From an uncultured Hungatella sp. (GTDB lineage Bacteria; Bacillota; Clostridia; Lachnospirales; Lachnospiraceae), in NCBI GenBank assembly GCA_910577935.1, contig CAJTOT010000013.1, positions 1 through 56,597 of the forward strand: 56,597 nt of DNA, written 5' to 3'. Shown in pieces: positions 26,962 through 35,583 of the stretch (positions within the stretch are counted from its first letter, which is position 1; each line of letters opens with the position of its first letter). Both the position numbers and the translations under genes were made by a program. The notes below the pieces were generated by a model, which searched no databases, had not been told where the DNA came from, and worked only from the letters and a program-made list of their open reading frames with translations.

Positions 26962-26989
26962 TTGCAATTTTTCAAATCTGTGGTACAAT
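26962..26989 (+). promoter_or_regulatory. Promoter of the EIIC-like gene
   Basis: TTGCAA and TACAAT are 16 bp apart, with CTGTGG before the -10. Predicted transcription starts near 26996, about 205 nt before the ATG. Confidence 0.7.
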
Positions 26990-26995
26990 TCAACT

Positions 26996-27186
26996 TAAAT
27001 TTTTGAAACTGCTTTGACCCTGGGAAGTCAAATGTGTGTAAGCTGCCGTTCATGGATACAGCAGCCTGTGTAATCCCCGACAACCTGCCCGAAGCCTTAC
27101 AGGCTTTTTCGGGAATGTTACCGCAGCATGCCTTTTGCCGCGCTCTCGGCGGGCACCGGACGGTAAGGCATATTTTCACAGCACAT
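26996..27186 (+). ncRNA. Structured 5' leader with internal terminator
   Basis: The leader between promoter and start codon can form several hairpins. These are TTTGAC/GTCAAA near 27012-27033, GCTGC/GCAGC around 27043-27065, the terminator hairpin at 27092-27110, and a 3' structure from TTACCG to CGGTAA (27118-27169). I could not match it to a known riboswitch class by eye. It may be an attenuation leader; no leader peptide with regulatory codons is evident. Confidence 0.45.
27092..27110 (+). terminator. Attenuator-like terminator in the EIIC leader
   Basis: AAGCCT at 27092-27097 and AGGCTT at 27101-27106 form a short stem with a TAC loop, followed by T residues. The flanking CCCGA/TCGGG can extend or compete with it. 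It lies about 100 nt after the promoter. Confidence 0.55.
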
Positions 27187-27200
27187 AAGGAGATCAACAC

Positions 27201-28232
27201 ATGAATCAGACGAAACAGACAGGGATCAAAGCATTTTTAGCGCGCAAGAACATTAATTTCAGTCTCAGAACCTATTTTATCGACGCCATGGGAGCTATGG
27301 CCTTCGGCCTTTTCGCCTCCCTGCTCATCGGCACCATCTTCGCCACCTTAGGGGAAAAATCCGGCATTCAGGTTTTCAACACCATATCCCAGTACGCAAA
27401 AGGCGCCACCGGAGCCGCCCTGGGCGTGTCCATCGCCTACGCCCTGAAGGCCCCCCAGCTAGTCCTCCTCTCCGCCGCCACCGTGGGCATTGCAGGCAAC
27501 GACTTAGGCGGCCCTGTGGGAGCCTTCGTGGCCGCTGTCGTGGCCGTGGAGCTTGGAAAAATGGTTTCAAAAGAGACCCGTGTGGACATTCTGGTAACTC
27601 CCGGCGTCACCATCATCTCAGGCGTGTTTATGGCCCAGTTCGTCGGCCCCGGCGTGTCCGCCTTCATGACCGGCTTTGGAAATCTGGTAAAGACTGCCAC
27701 CCAGATGCAGCCTTTCTTTATGGGTATCCTGGTGTCTGCCCTCATCGGCATCGCCCTGACCCTTCCCATCAGCAGCGCCGCTGTCTGCATCATGCTCAGT
27801 CTGGACGGCCTGGCAGGGGGCGCCGCCACCGCCGGATGCTGCGCCCAGATGGTAGGCTTCGCCGTCTTGAGTTTCCGCGAAAACGGCGTCGGAGGCCTTC
27901 TCGCCCAGGGCCTGGGTACCTCCATGCTCCAGATGGGCAATATTGTCAAGAATCCCAGAATATGGATTCCTCCCACACTGGCCGCCATGATCACCGGCCC
28001 CATGGCCACTGTGTTGTTCCACATGGAGAATATCCCCACCGGCGCGGGCATGGGCACCTGCGGCCTGGTAGGACCTATCGGCGTGTACACCGCCATGGGC
28101 GGAGGAAGCCACATGTGGCTGGGAATCGCCCTGGTGTGCTTCCTGCTCCCGGCAGTGTTTACGTGGGGGATCGGCGAAGTGCTTAGGAAGATGGGATGGA
28201 TTAAAGATGGGGATTTAAAGTTGGAGTTGTAG
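27201..28232 (+). CDS. PTS EIIC-like membrane protein (PTS_EIIC_2 type)
   Basis: 343 residues, almost wholly hydrophobic with 8 or more membrane segments rich in Gly and Ala. AAGGAG lies 8 nt before the ATG. It starts with a short basic cytoplasmic stretch, then SLRTYFIDAMGAMAFGLFAS. The pattern fits the EIIC_2 family (PF13303), membrane proteins related to PTS permeases. No EIIA or EIIB domain is fused or adjacent, so phosphotransfer coupling cannot be assumed, and the substrate is unknown. It could equally be a sugar or organic-acid permease not driven by the PTS. Confidence 0.85.
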   Translation: MNQTKQTGIKAFLARKNINFSLRTYFIDAMGAMAFGLFASLLIGTIFATLGEKSGIQVFNTISQYAKGATGAALGVSIAYALKAPQLVLLSAATVGIAGNDLGGPVGAFVAAVVAVELGKMVSKETRVDILVTPGVTIISGVFMAQFVGPGVSAFMTGFGNLVKTATQMQPFFMGILVSALIGIALTLPISSAAVCIMLSLDGLAGGAATAGCCAQMVGFAVLSFRENGVGGLLAQGLGTSMLQMGNIVKNPRIWIPPTLAAMITGPMATVLFHMENIPTGAGMGTCGLVGPIGVYTAMGGGSHMWLGIALVCFLLPAVFTWGIGEVLRKMGWIKDGDLKLEL

Positions 28233-28248
28233 CAGGAAAATAGAGAGG

Positions 28249-28294
28249 GGTGCTCCCATACGGCATACTCAGTGCAATATGACCGGGCGCCCCC
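28249..28294. terminator. Possible hairpin between EIIC-like gene and wzx
   Basis: GGGGTGC and GCGCCCC can pair around a roughly 30-nt loop between two convergent genes. A U-run is missing on the plus strand and weak on the minus strand, so termination is uncertain. Confidence 0.35.
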
Positions 28295-28353
28295 AAAAAA
28301 TATGTTGTATATTCATACCGCTCTGTCCGTCAGTTTCTGCTTTCCTAATGCCA

Positions 28354-29820
28354 TTAGATATCGGTTTCCTGCTTTTTCTTCAGAATACTAACTATTTTAT
28401 TTTTAACTTCAACTGTTAAAGAATCGTTTGCAAAATACAATATTAAAATATATCCGCCAAAATACAAGCATGATGAAACTACTAACATTATGAATACATT
28501 CCAATTCTGCCTTTTTACCCAAAAAGAGAGAACACTTCCCACAACCGCGGCTCCTATCAGCAAACCATATCTGATCTCCCTATAGATGCCCTTCACATCT
28601 GTCTTCATAAAATAAAACTGGACTATCCATACAACAATCTCCGCAATCATTGTTCCTAGAGCTGCTCCGGATGCGCCAAATTCAGGAATCATCACTACAT
28701 TTAGCAACAGATCAGCCATCGCTCCTGCTATCTCTGAATAGAGGACATATTTTTCTTTTCCCATGGGCACAAGCATCTGAATTCCCATAATATTAGTCAA
28801 TCCAATAAATATTAATGTAGGCATAATAATCTGCATTGGGAGAATGGAACCTTTATAAGCCGTTCCGGATAATAAATAAATGCTTTCCTCTGCAAACAAT
28901 ATAAAATATACACACAGCGGAATGGCAATACGCAGAACAAAATTTATAGCTTTCCCTGCTATCTTGCGAAAATCATCTAAAAGATTTTTTTCAATATAGT
29001 AAGATACCCTTGGCAGGAGCACTGTTCCCAAAGAAGTAACTAAGCCAAGTAAAATTCCTTTTATCTTAACCGCTGCATTGTAATATCCCACATCTGTATC
29101 AGATTTCATAAAACCAAGCATAACAGAATCCAAATTTGTATAAACGGTAGCAGCACAAGAAATAGCAAAAAAAACCGCAATTGCTTTTATATGTTTCTTT
29201 AAGTCATATTCTCCTAAAGGCTTTATTTCTATATAGTGATAAATATTGATAAAATTAAAAATATTTGAGGCGGAAGCTGCAAATATTGTAATCGCTCCAT
29301 AGCATATATAATCCTTCTGCTCACGCACCAAAAAGAACATGATAAGAAGCGCAATAAACTTAAATATCACAGATCGTATTGTAATATAAGTATATTGTTC
29401 CAAAGCCTTGTAGAGCCATTCCATCCCGATAGCATTAAATATAATCGTCAGACTGATAATCATAAACAGAAGTTTCTCCTGACGCAGCCTGGGTATATAT
29501 GTAATGGCTATAAACAATGCAGTATAGGCGAAAACACTCATTATTAAGTTTATTAAAAATAATTCGTGAACGGTACGGCTCAGTTCTTTTTCATCATCGC
29601 GCACTCTGGCGCATGCCCGAATTCCATAAGTGGGAATGCCAAGCTGTGCAAACATAGAAAAATAAGATACAACAGACGTGACAAATGCGATTTTTCCTGT
29701 TCCTTCTGGCAAAAGAATACGTGATACATAGGGAAATGTAATCAGCGGAAAAATAAATGATGACATTGTAAGTATGGTATTCATTATAAAGTTGACTGTC
29801 AATGAATTCTGTCTTCGCAT
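28354..29820 (-). CDS. Polysaccharide flippase (Wzx-like, MATE/MOP superfamily)
   Basis: 488 residues with about 12-14 membrane segments and a conserved start (FPLITFPYVSRILLPEGTGKI). This type moves lipid-linked repeat units across the membrane for surface polysaccharide assembly. It is last in a minus-strand set after the polymerase-like gene and three glycosyltransferases. Base use is strongly AT-rich, unlike the flanking housekeeping genes, which suggests acquisition by transfer. Confidence 0.92.
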   Translation of the reverse strand: MRRQNSLTVNFIMNTILTMSSFIFPLITFPYVSRILLPEGTGKIAFVTSVVSYFSMFAQLGIPTYGIRACARVRDDEKELSRTVHELFLINLIMSVFAYTALFIAITYIPRLRQEKLLFMIISLTIIFNAIGMEWLYKALEQYTYITIRSVIFKFIALLIMFFLVREQKDYICYGAITIFAASASNIFNFINIYHYIEIKPLGEYDLKKHIKAIAVFFAISCAATVYTNLDSVMLGFMKSDTDVGYYNAAVKIKGILLGLVTSLGTVLLPRVSYYIEKNLLDDFRKIAGKAINFVLRIAIPLCVYFILFAEESIYLLSGTAYKGSILPMQIIMPTLIFIGLTNIMGIQMLVPMGKEKYVLYSEIAGAMADLLLNVVMIPEFGASGAALGTMIAEIVVWIVQFYFMKTDVKGIYREIRYGLLIGAAVVGSVLSFWVKRQNWNVFIMLVVSSCLYFGGYILILYFANDSLTVEVKNKIVSILKKKQETDI

Positions 29821-29859
29821 AATCCTTTTACCCCAGATTATTACTAATTTCTTGTGGGT

Positions 29860-31131
29860 TTATATATTCACCACCGTTCTTTTGTGTGAAGTCTGACACA
29901 TAACTACAAGGCCAAGGGCAACATATTGCAAAACAGAGAGCTGCATAGGTACTACTGTCACACTCATCAAAGCCAGCAAAACCATAAATTGTACTGCTAC
30001 ATAAGATTTTTTCTTCTTAATACTTCCCTTTATCCCATAAAAAAATCCCAATATATATGTTCCTGCGCCAAAGATACCCATAGTTGCCAGAATATGTGAT
30101 ACTGCATTACTAAATCCCTGATTGCTGTACCGCTTAATTCTCCAATCAGCCATATATTGAATAATTGCCGCTGAATTATCATAACCGACGCCAAATATCG
30201 GATTTGACAGCCAGGCCTTAAAAGCAGCAACATAATCATCAACCCTGATACGGTATGAATTACCAGTGCTGACCTTGAATTTATATAGATCGTATACCAC
30301 AACTGCAGCTGCGACAATTCCGATGACCCCTAACACATACTTCAGAAATCCCTTCTTTTTTATTTTACATATTTTTCCACTCCCATATTCCAGACCAGTC
30401 AAATCTCCCAAATAATACTTTAACACAAGCAATCCTGCCATCACAGCAATTCCGGAGGCAGACAGGGTAGACAGAATCGTAATAATAAGTATTACAATCT
30501 TAACCTTTCTGGGCTTCCGATAAAAAAAGAGCTGTGTGCAAAAAGCCATCGAAAGCACAAAAGCGTACATAGGCGCTTCACAAAACACTCCTATATTTCG
30601 AACAAAATGCCGTCCCGCTATTTCTTGCTTCTGTCCTAAAAAAAAGAATATGTAATTGCCATAATTGTTAACGCCGCCCCAGTCTACTGTAAAGTATCCA
30701 AACGGACTTACTACATAAGAAACAAAATAAGCCACAAGAGATGCAGCTGCCAGTATAACGACACAATTTGCCATTTTGATAATCAGAGAAACACCTCTGT
30801 TCTCATTTGTTCCATAGTACACGACCATAATTGGAAGAAAAATAATAAACTTTACCGAGTATGGCACCATACCATCAGCATATGTATTCACCAGTATAAA
30901 TAAATAAAATAATGCGAAAAACTCATATATCAATAGAAATATCAGAATACGCTTGTTCACGCTGACCTTGTTAATAATTATCAATGCCAGAACACAGACG
31001 CAAGCCAGTTCTGATATATAAAAATCAAAATTATAAGACTTAAAAAATACTGAATTCACTTCCAGTATCAATAGTATTGAGAACAGCCACTCTATAATAT
31101 TCCCAGCTGACAAGTTCGCTTTTATCTTCAT
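29860..31131 (-). CDS. Wzy-like polysaccharide polymerase / O-antigen ligase family
   Basis: 423 residues with 10 or more membrane segments. A large external loop between later helices contains RIRVDDYVAAFKAWLSNPIF and GVGYDNSAAI, the pattern of the O-antigen polymerase/ligase family. It probably joins repeat units made by the neighbouring glycosyltransferases. Ligase and polymerase functions cannot be told apart from sequence, and a polymerase is likelier next to a Wzx-like flippase in a Gram-positive type cell. Confidence 0.8.
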   Translation of the reverse strand: MKIKANLSAGNIIEWLFSILLILEVNSVFFKSYNFDFYISELACVCVLALIIINKVSVNKRILIFLLIYEFFALFYLFILVNTYADGMVPYSVKFIIFLPIMVVYYGTNENRGVSLIIKMANCVVILAAASLVAYFVSYVVSPFGYFTVDWGGVNNYGNYIFFFLGQKQEIAGRHFVRNIGVFCEAPMYAFVLSMAFCTQLFFYRKPRKVKIVILIITILSTLSASGIAVMAGLLVLKYYLGDLTGLEYGSGKICKIKKKGFLKYVLGVIGIVAAAVVVYDLYKFKVSTGNSYRIRVDDYVAAFKAWLSNPIFGVGYDNSAAIIQYMADWRIKRYSNQGFSNAVSHILATMGIFGAGTYILGFFYGIKGSIKKKKSYVAVQFMVLLALMSVTVVPMQLSVLQYVALGLVVMCQTSHKRTVVNI

Positions 31132-31173
31132 TCAATAACATCCTTCATCAATATCATATTCTGAGAGTGTCTT

Positions 31174-32205
31174 TTAATCCGCCAGCGCTGCCATCAGGTG
31201 TTTGCCTGAAATAATATCTTTTCTAATCTTTAATACATTATCTTTTATGGAATAATACTTCTCACGCTCAAGATCATTCAACACTATATCCATTTCTTCC
31301 AAAGAACTGACACAAAGTCCGATACCCTTTTCTTCCACATATCTGGCTATTGCAGATTCTGTCCATACGATTACAGGGATTCCTGATGCCAGATATAGTG
31401 AAAACTTATGCGGATTGTTATATTTCAGATACTGCCCATAAGCCCCTGAACAGAGCTCACAGGATTCGCCATCCCAAACTAATCCAAAGTGTCCATTGAT
31501 ATGGGAAATCAATTCGTCTGGGGAAAAACTTCCATGATATGAAATGTTCTCCCCGGGACTTCCAGAATAATCCGGACCATATAGTTCAAACTTTATATTA
31601 CTCAGATTTGGCAATTTATAAAGATATCCACATTTTTCCTGTTTTAAATTACCGGCTATAACAATTTTCCACGGCAATTCAGGTTCTGCAACAATTGATT
31701 TTCCATTATATAAATAATCAAACGGCCCTAATACTTTACAATTCGTCTCTGGAGAAAATGTATTAAATACTTTTTTCATGGCCTCATTGTGACATATAAC
31801 TTTATCAAATATGCTCATTTTTCCTATCTCTGAGGCTAAAACAGCTTGTCCTTCTCCGGTATCCAATTTTCCGTTTCTCAGCCCTATCACATCGTGTACG
31901 ACCAACTCCAATTTATATTTCTTGATTTTTTTTCCAAAATTCAAAACAGCAAAGAGAAGTTTATTTACTGCCGATGGATAGTAAGGATATTGGATAAGAA
32001 TCTTTTCATTTTTTCCAGCACAAAGAACGGCATCGATGCTTCCACGAATCAGATGAATCATAACTAAAATCTTTGATGCACCGCTTCTATATAACGCAAT
32101 ATGCTTATACCCAAGTTTTTTAGTAATTAAAAGGACATCGTTTCTCGCTTTATTGCCGGCGTTATATTTATTTTTATTAACGTATTCGCATAAAACAATA
32201 TTCAT
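31174..32205 (-). CDS. Gtf3-like glycosyltransferase
   Basis: 343 residues, no membrane segment. The C-terminal half holds FGLVWDGESCELCSGAYGQY and LKYNNPHKFSLYLASGIPVI. These are hallmarks I associate with the Gtf3/galactofuranosyltransferase-type family, GT-B-like enzymes using nucleotide sugars. AGGGGAATGG precedes the ATG. The sugar added cannot be assigned. It probably acts on the lipid-linked repeat unit assembled by this cluster. Confidence 0.8.
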   Translation of the reverse strand: MNIVLCEYVNKNKYNAGNKARNDVLLITKKLGYKHIALYRSGASKILVMIHLIRGSIDAVLCAGKNEKILIQYPYYPSAVNKLLFAVLNFGKKIKKYKLELVVHDVIGLRNGKLDTGEGQAVLASEIGKMSIFDKVICHNEAMKKVFNTFSPETNCKVLGPFDYLYNGKSIVAEPELPWKIVIAGNLKQEKCGYLYKLPNLSNIKFELYGPDYSGSPGENISYHGSFSPDELISHINGHFGLVWDGESCELCSGAYGQYLKYNNPHKFSLYLASGIPVIVWTESAIARYVEEKGIGLCVSSLEEMDIVLNDLEREKYYSIKDNVLKIRKDIISGKHLMAALAD

Positions 32206-32227
32206 ACCATTCCCCTTATTTTTATTC

Positions 32228-33457
32228 TTAATGCAAATGATATTTCATTTTTAAGAAACCATATAGTTGATGATAATTGTCATCTGCCTGAAAATGTTCC
32301 TCCCAATATTTTCTGCATGATTTACGCTTAACAGAAAAATTTTCCTCTTTAAAAAACTTTCTGATCGCCTCTGCCAGTTCTTTGTCTGTAAAATCCGCGT
32401 CTATAAGACTGCCTGTAACACCATCTATGACAATTTCTGATGTTCCTCCTACATCTGTCGCAATTACCGGAACTCCGAAACTGATAGCTTCCATAATCGA
32501 CACCGGAACACCCTCGCTGCTGCTCACATTTACAAACAAATCAATTGGCTGTTTTTTATATAAATCTAACACATCAGAATTAGAAATATTTCCCAAAAAT
32601 CTATATTTAATATTATGTAGGTTTTTAACAGCCTTTCTTTCAATTTTTTCCCTATCAACTCCATCCCCGATATGAATCCATTCAATATTCAAATCACTGT
32701 TTTCAAGAATATGAAGAGCCTCTACTATTCGATGAACCCTTTTTACTGGTTCGACCCTGGAACAACTGATAATGCGAAACAAACCGTCTCTGCTTTCCTC
32801 TGAAACGCCACAATCCTTAGTCCCTAAAAAAGAAGTTTTTACTTTACCTGATAAATCCGGATATTTACACTTTAAATGAACAGTCCCATGCTCAGAACAC
32901 GGAAATATCTCATCATATTCTTTCAAAAACAATTTACGGTATGGAAGATATTTTAATTCATTCCTTTCTTCATACAAGTCGTATCCATGAGCTCTTGTAA
33001 TCTTATAAACAGGTTGGCGCTTCTTCGAAATCAATATTCCAACTCTTGCTGTAACAAAAAGCCAATAACTATATATTGCAAATGGTTCATCTATAATCTT
33101 CTCTGCATAACCATTGGTCATAATAGAATTATAAATTCGTGTGCTCTTTGCTTCGAAATATCCTAAAAATATCTTTCTGGCTAAATTCCTGCATTCTATT
33201 CTTTCTGTACAAACAATTTTATCTTTTGTAAACAAACAATTCAGCCCAGATATCAAATCCCTGTATTTAGACTTGGCGGGAACTTTAAAAGCTGTGACAT
33301 TTTCCGGTAATGTTCTTGTGATACAATCTTTTTTATCTGTATCACATGCAATTATTGTAATGCTTTCAAAATATTCAGCTATTATTCCTATTTCATTTTC
33401 AATGAAAGTTTCACCTTTTCCGAATGGATAAAATTTTGTAAGCATTAACAAATTCAT
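32228..33457 (-). CDS. GT4-family glycosyltransferase
   Basis: 409 residues, starting at the ATG 33457, which overlaps the stop of the upstream gene (ATGA). GGGAGAAAG lies before it. The C-terminal GT-B domain has FRIISCSRVEPVKRVHRIVE, IHIGDGVDREKIE and the E-x7-E type segment SSSEGVPVSIMEAISFGVPV. It transfers a sugar from a nucleotide donor, retaining configuration. It is co-translated with the GT2 gene, as expected for one assembly line. Confidence 0.92.
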   Translation of the reverse strand: MNLLMLTKFYPFGKGETFIENEIGIIAEYFESITIIACDTDKKDCITRTLPENVTAFKVPAKSKYRDLISGLNCLFTKDKIVCTERIECRNLARKIFLGYFEAKSTRIYNSIMTNGYAEKIIDEPFAIYSYWLFVTARVGILISKKRQPVYKITRAHGYDLYEERNELKYLPYRKLFLKEYDEIFPCSEHGTVHLKCKYPDLSGKVKTSFLGTKDCGVSEESRDGLFRIISCSRVEPVKRVHRIVEALHILENSDLNIEWIHIGDGVDREKIERKAVKNLHNIKYRFLGNISNSDVLDLYKKQPIDLFVNVSSSEGVPVSIMEAISFGVPVIATDVGGTSEIVIDGVTGSLIDADFTDKELAEAIRKFFKEENFSVKRKSCRKYWEEHFQADDNYHQLYGFLKMKYHLH

Positions 33458-34230
33458 CTTACTTTCTCCCGCCAATAAATTCTTTTCCATACAGCAAGTA
33501 CGATATACCGTGCAAAACAATAACAGCTAAAAGCCAACGATAATTTCTCTGTTTTTCTGTACAAGTGCCAGACTCCTTTTGCAGCCTTTATCTTATTACT
33601 TGACAATGAATTATCTGTTCTTCGATATTGACCTAAAACTTCGTTTAATCCATAACATTTGTAGCCGGCCTTTAATATTTGTAACCAGGTTGCCGCATCC
33701 TGGCGTCTCCGCATATCCGGCATTATTAAATATTTTTTATCTACTATATTGGTGTCTACCATGATACCCACGGTTTGAAGCAAATTATTAGTTAAAAAGC
33801 CAATATAATCTACTTTTGGCAGCATATGAATTTTTTTGTTTAAATCATTTCCTTTATCATCAACTACTTCATAGGAGGCACAAGAAAACCCATAATTATT
33901 TTCCACCATAAAGCTTACTTGTTTCTCAAGCTTGTCCTGTAGCCATATATCATCCGCATCTAAATATGCAATGAATCTCCCCGAGGAAGTATCTAGCGCA
34001 CGGTTTCTTGCCATTGCAGCGCCTGCATTTTTATCCTGTTCAAAAATATGGATACGCATGTCAGCCTTTGCTATTTTCCTTACAATGTTATATGTCTCAT
34101 CAGTAGAGCAATCATCTACAATAATCATCTCCCAATCCTGATAGGTTTGATTTTGAACAGACCTGATAGTCTTCTCAATATATTTAGCGCTATTAAAAGT
34201 CGGTGTTATAATTGAAACAAGCTCGCCCAT
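33454..34230 (-). CDS. GT2-family glycosyltransferase
   Basis: 258 residues of the GT-A fold. VSIITPTFNSAKYIEKTI begins the nucleotide-sugar site, followed by MIIVDDCSTDETYNIV and the DxD in FIAYLDADDIWLQDKL. No membrane helix. It is the first glycosyltransferase of the cluster. The 60 bp before it contains no clear promoter, so it may be read from the recombinase-like gene upstream. Confidence 0.93.
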   Translation of the reverse strand: MGELVSIITPTFNSAKYIEKTIRSVQNQTYQDWEMIIVDDCSTDETYNIVRKIAKADMRIHIFEQDKNAGAAMARNRALDTSSGRFIAYLDADDIWLQDKLEKQVSFMVENNYGFSCASYEVVDDKGNDLNKKIHMLPKVDYIGFLTNNLLQTVGIMVDTNIVDKKYLIMPDMRRRQDAATWLQILKAGYKCYGLNEVLGQYRRTDNSLSSNKIKAAKGVWHLYRKTEKLSLAFSCYCFARYIVLAVWKRIYWREKVR

Positions 34231-34290
34231 ATTTGACTCTCATACTTTCTAAAAATCTCTAAATCTTCCAAAACGTATCTTTCTTTTACC

Positions 34291-35289
34291 TCACCCACAC
34301 CTCTCCATCACCAGCTCCCTGGCATACCGCTCCATGCCCTTCTTTAAGTCCTTCGGCGTGATCTCCTTCTCAATCCCCGCTATCCTCCGGTATTTGTCCA
34401 CCACATTAATCACCATTTTCATGGACAGCGGCCTTCCCAGCTTGGATAGGAACATGTAGTTGTGGTACTCGTTGTCGTGTTCAAAATATTCCCGCTCCCC
34501 AAGCCACTGTTCCATCTGTCTTCTCAGAGCCCTGGAGAACACATACACGGAACCCTCTTTCCCCCGCTTTCTGCGCAGAAAAAGATATCCCGTTTTCGGG
34601 TCATAGTCCGGCGCCTGCAGGCGCAGAAGCTCGCTCACTTCCACCCTGTGATAAAAGAGAAGCCCCAGCATAACCAGGTCGCGCAGGCAGACACGTCTCC
34701 GGAAATCACTGTCCAGGTTTTCATATTCCTGATTCACCGCCCGGAACAGGGCATCCACCTCCTGCTTTGACAGGACGCCGGATCTGTTTTCTCCGTTACC
34801 CCCTGAACCTTCCCACGCCTGTCCCACCTCCGCTGCCACTTTTGCACCTTTCGCCTCCGGCGCCTCCATCCCTCCTAACACTCCCACCCCTTCCGGCGCC
34901 TGGGATGCGTCGGTTCCGGCTTTTCCTGACGCCGCTGATATCCCAGGTCCGGGCGCGGATATCTTTAGGGGCCGGCAGGCCGGAAGAATCCCCTGTCTCA
35001 CCAGGTAGGAGAGATAGTAGGTAAACACCTTGCGCTTTCTTGTGACAGTGGAAGGGCGCAGCCTTCTCTCCCCGGATAAGTACTCTAAGTAGCTCTCCAG
35101 CTCCGTCTCCCAGCTTCTCTCGGCTCCCCCGGCAGTCTCAAAAACCGGATTCTTCTCCAGCCACATATAAAAATTCTCCAGGTCCTGCCGGTAGGCCTTC
35201 TCCGTCCGGCCGTCCAGACCTCTGCCTGTGACCTGGGCGGCGATAAAGTCCTCGATTCGATTCTGAAATCCTGCTCCCTCCGCCTTCAC
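34291..35289 (-). CDS. Tyrosine recombinase-like protein, catalytically degenerate
   Basis: 332 residues. An N-terminal core-binding domain (about 10-105) has the expected YRQDLENFYMWLEKNP and YLSGERRLRPSTVTRKRK. A Gly/Ala-rich linker (about 112-170) separates it from a catalytic-like domain. The Arg that starts the usual GLRVSEL motif is replaced by Glu217 (VEVSEL). The HxxR box reads KDLK (313-316), and no terminal Tyr motif follows. It should therefore be unable to recombine DNA and may act as a DNA-binding regulator or be a relic. It lies between a 48-codon gene and a polysaccharide cluster on the same strand. Confidence 0.8.
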   Translation of the reverse strand: MKAEGAGFQNRIEDFIAAQVTGRGLDGRTEKAYRQDLENFYMWLEKNPVFETAGGAERSWETELESYLEYLSGERRLRPSTVTRKRKVFTYYLSYLVRQGILPACRPLKISAPGPGISAASGKAGTDASQAPEGVGVLGGMEAPEAKGAKVAAEVGQAWEGSGGNGENRSGVLSKQEVDALFRAVNQEYENLDSDFRRRVCLRDLVMLGLLFYHRVEVSELLRLQAPDYDPKTGYLFLRRKRGKEGSVYVFSRALRRQMEQWLGEREYFEHDNEYHNYMFLSKLGRPLSMKMVINVVDKYRRIAGIEKEITPKDLKKGMERYARELVMERCG

Positions 35290-35305
35290 TGCCTGCCTCC
35301 TGTCT

Positions 35306-35452
35306 CTAAACCGTGGGGTTTGGCTGGCTGTACATCTCTTCCACAGCCTCCTTGGCCGCCTTCATGCTCTTGGCAATCAACAGCATAACCTCTTTGTTCT
35401 CCTCCGAAAGCTCGGCAAATAAGTCCTGCATGTCCGCTCGTCTGCTTGTCAT
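35306..35452 (-). CDS. 48-residue small protein before the recombinase-like gene
   Basis: An ATG at 35452 follows an excellent GGAGGTTGCAGCT site. The 48-residue product, beginning MTSRRADMQDLFAELSEENK, is charged and mostly helical, with a pattern of a short amphipathic helix (MLLIAKSMKAAKEAVEEMY) and a Pro-rich end. It is separated by 16 bp from the recombinase-like gene and runs in the same direction, so the two are probably one transcript. Function unknown; it could be a partner or regulator of the degenerate recombinase. Confidence 0.75.
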   Translation of the reverse strand: MTSRRADMQDLFAELSEENKEVMLLIAKSMKAAKEAVEEMYSQPNPTV

Positions 35453-35479
35453 AGCTGCAACCTCCTAATATTTTTCGTT

Positions 35480-35507
35480 ATTATCCTTTATTGATTTTAT
35501 TCAATAA
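35480..35507 (-). promoter_or_regulatory. Promoter of the 48-residue gene with embedded operator
   Basis: On the minus strand, TTATTG and GATAAT are 16 bp apart. A perfect inverted repeat, TTATTGA/TCAATAA (35488-35494, 35501-35507), lies within it, placing a likely repressor site across the promoter. Confidence 0.55.
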
Positions 35508-35512
35508 CTATA

Positions 35513-35538
35513 AATCAATTATTGATTAATGTCAATCA
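35513..35538. promoter_or_regulatory. Overlapping operator-like palindromes
   Basis: AATCAA (35513-35518) and TTGATT (35522-35527) form a palindrome around TTA. TGATT (35523-35527) and AATCA (35534-35538) form a second. They share ATTGA/TCAAT half-sites with the repeat inside the neighbouring promoter, suggesting binding by the XRE protein encoded next to them. Confidence 0.5.
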
Positions 35539-35554
35539 GTTTATCCTATTTTCC

Positions 35555-35583
35555 TTGACTTTCCTATCATTGGTTGATATCAT
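35555..35583 (+). promoter_or_regulatory. Promoter of the XRE regulator gene
   Basis: TTGACT and TATCAT are 17 bp apart, ending 20 bp before the chosen ATG. Confidence 0.65.

Noticed and set aside
27111..27130. T-box-like segment GGGAATGTTACCGC in the EIIC leader
   Set aside because: It differs from the conserved T-box core and no specifier stem or matching downstream gene is seen.
26934..27200. 88-codon minus-strand open frame opposite the EIIC leader
   Set aside because: No ribosome binding site, composition like noncoding DNA, and it overlaps the structured leader and promoter.
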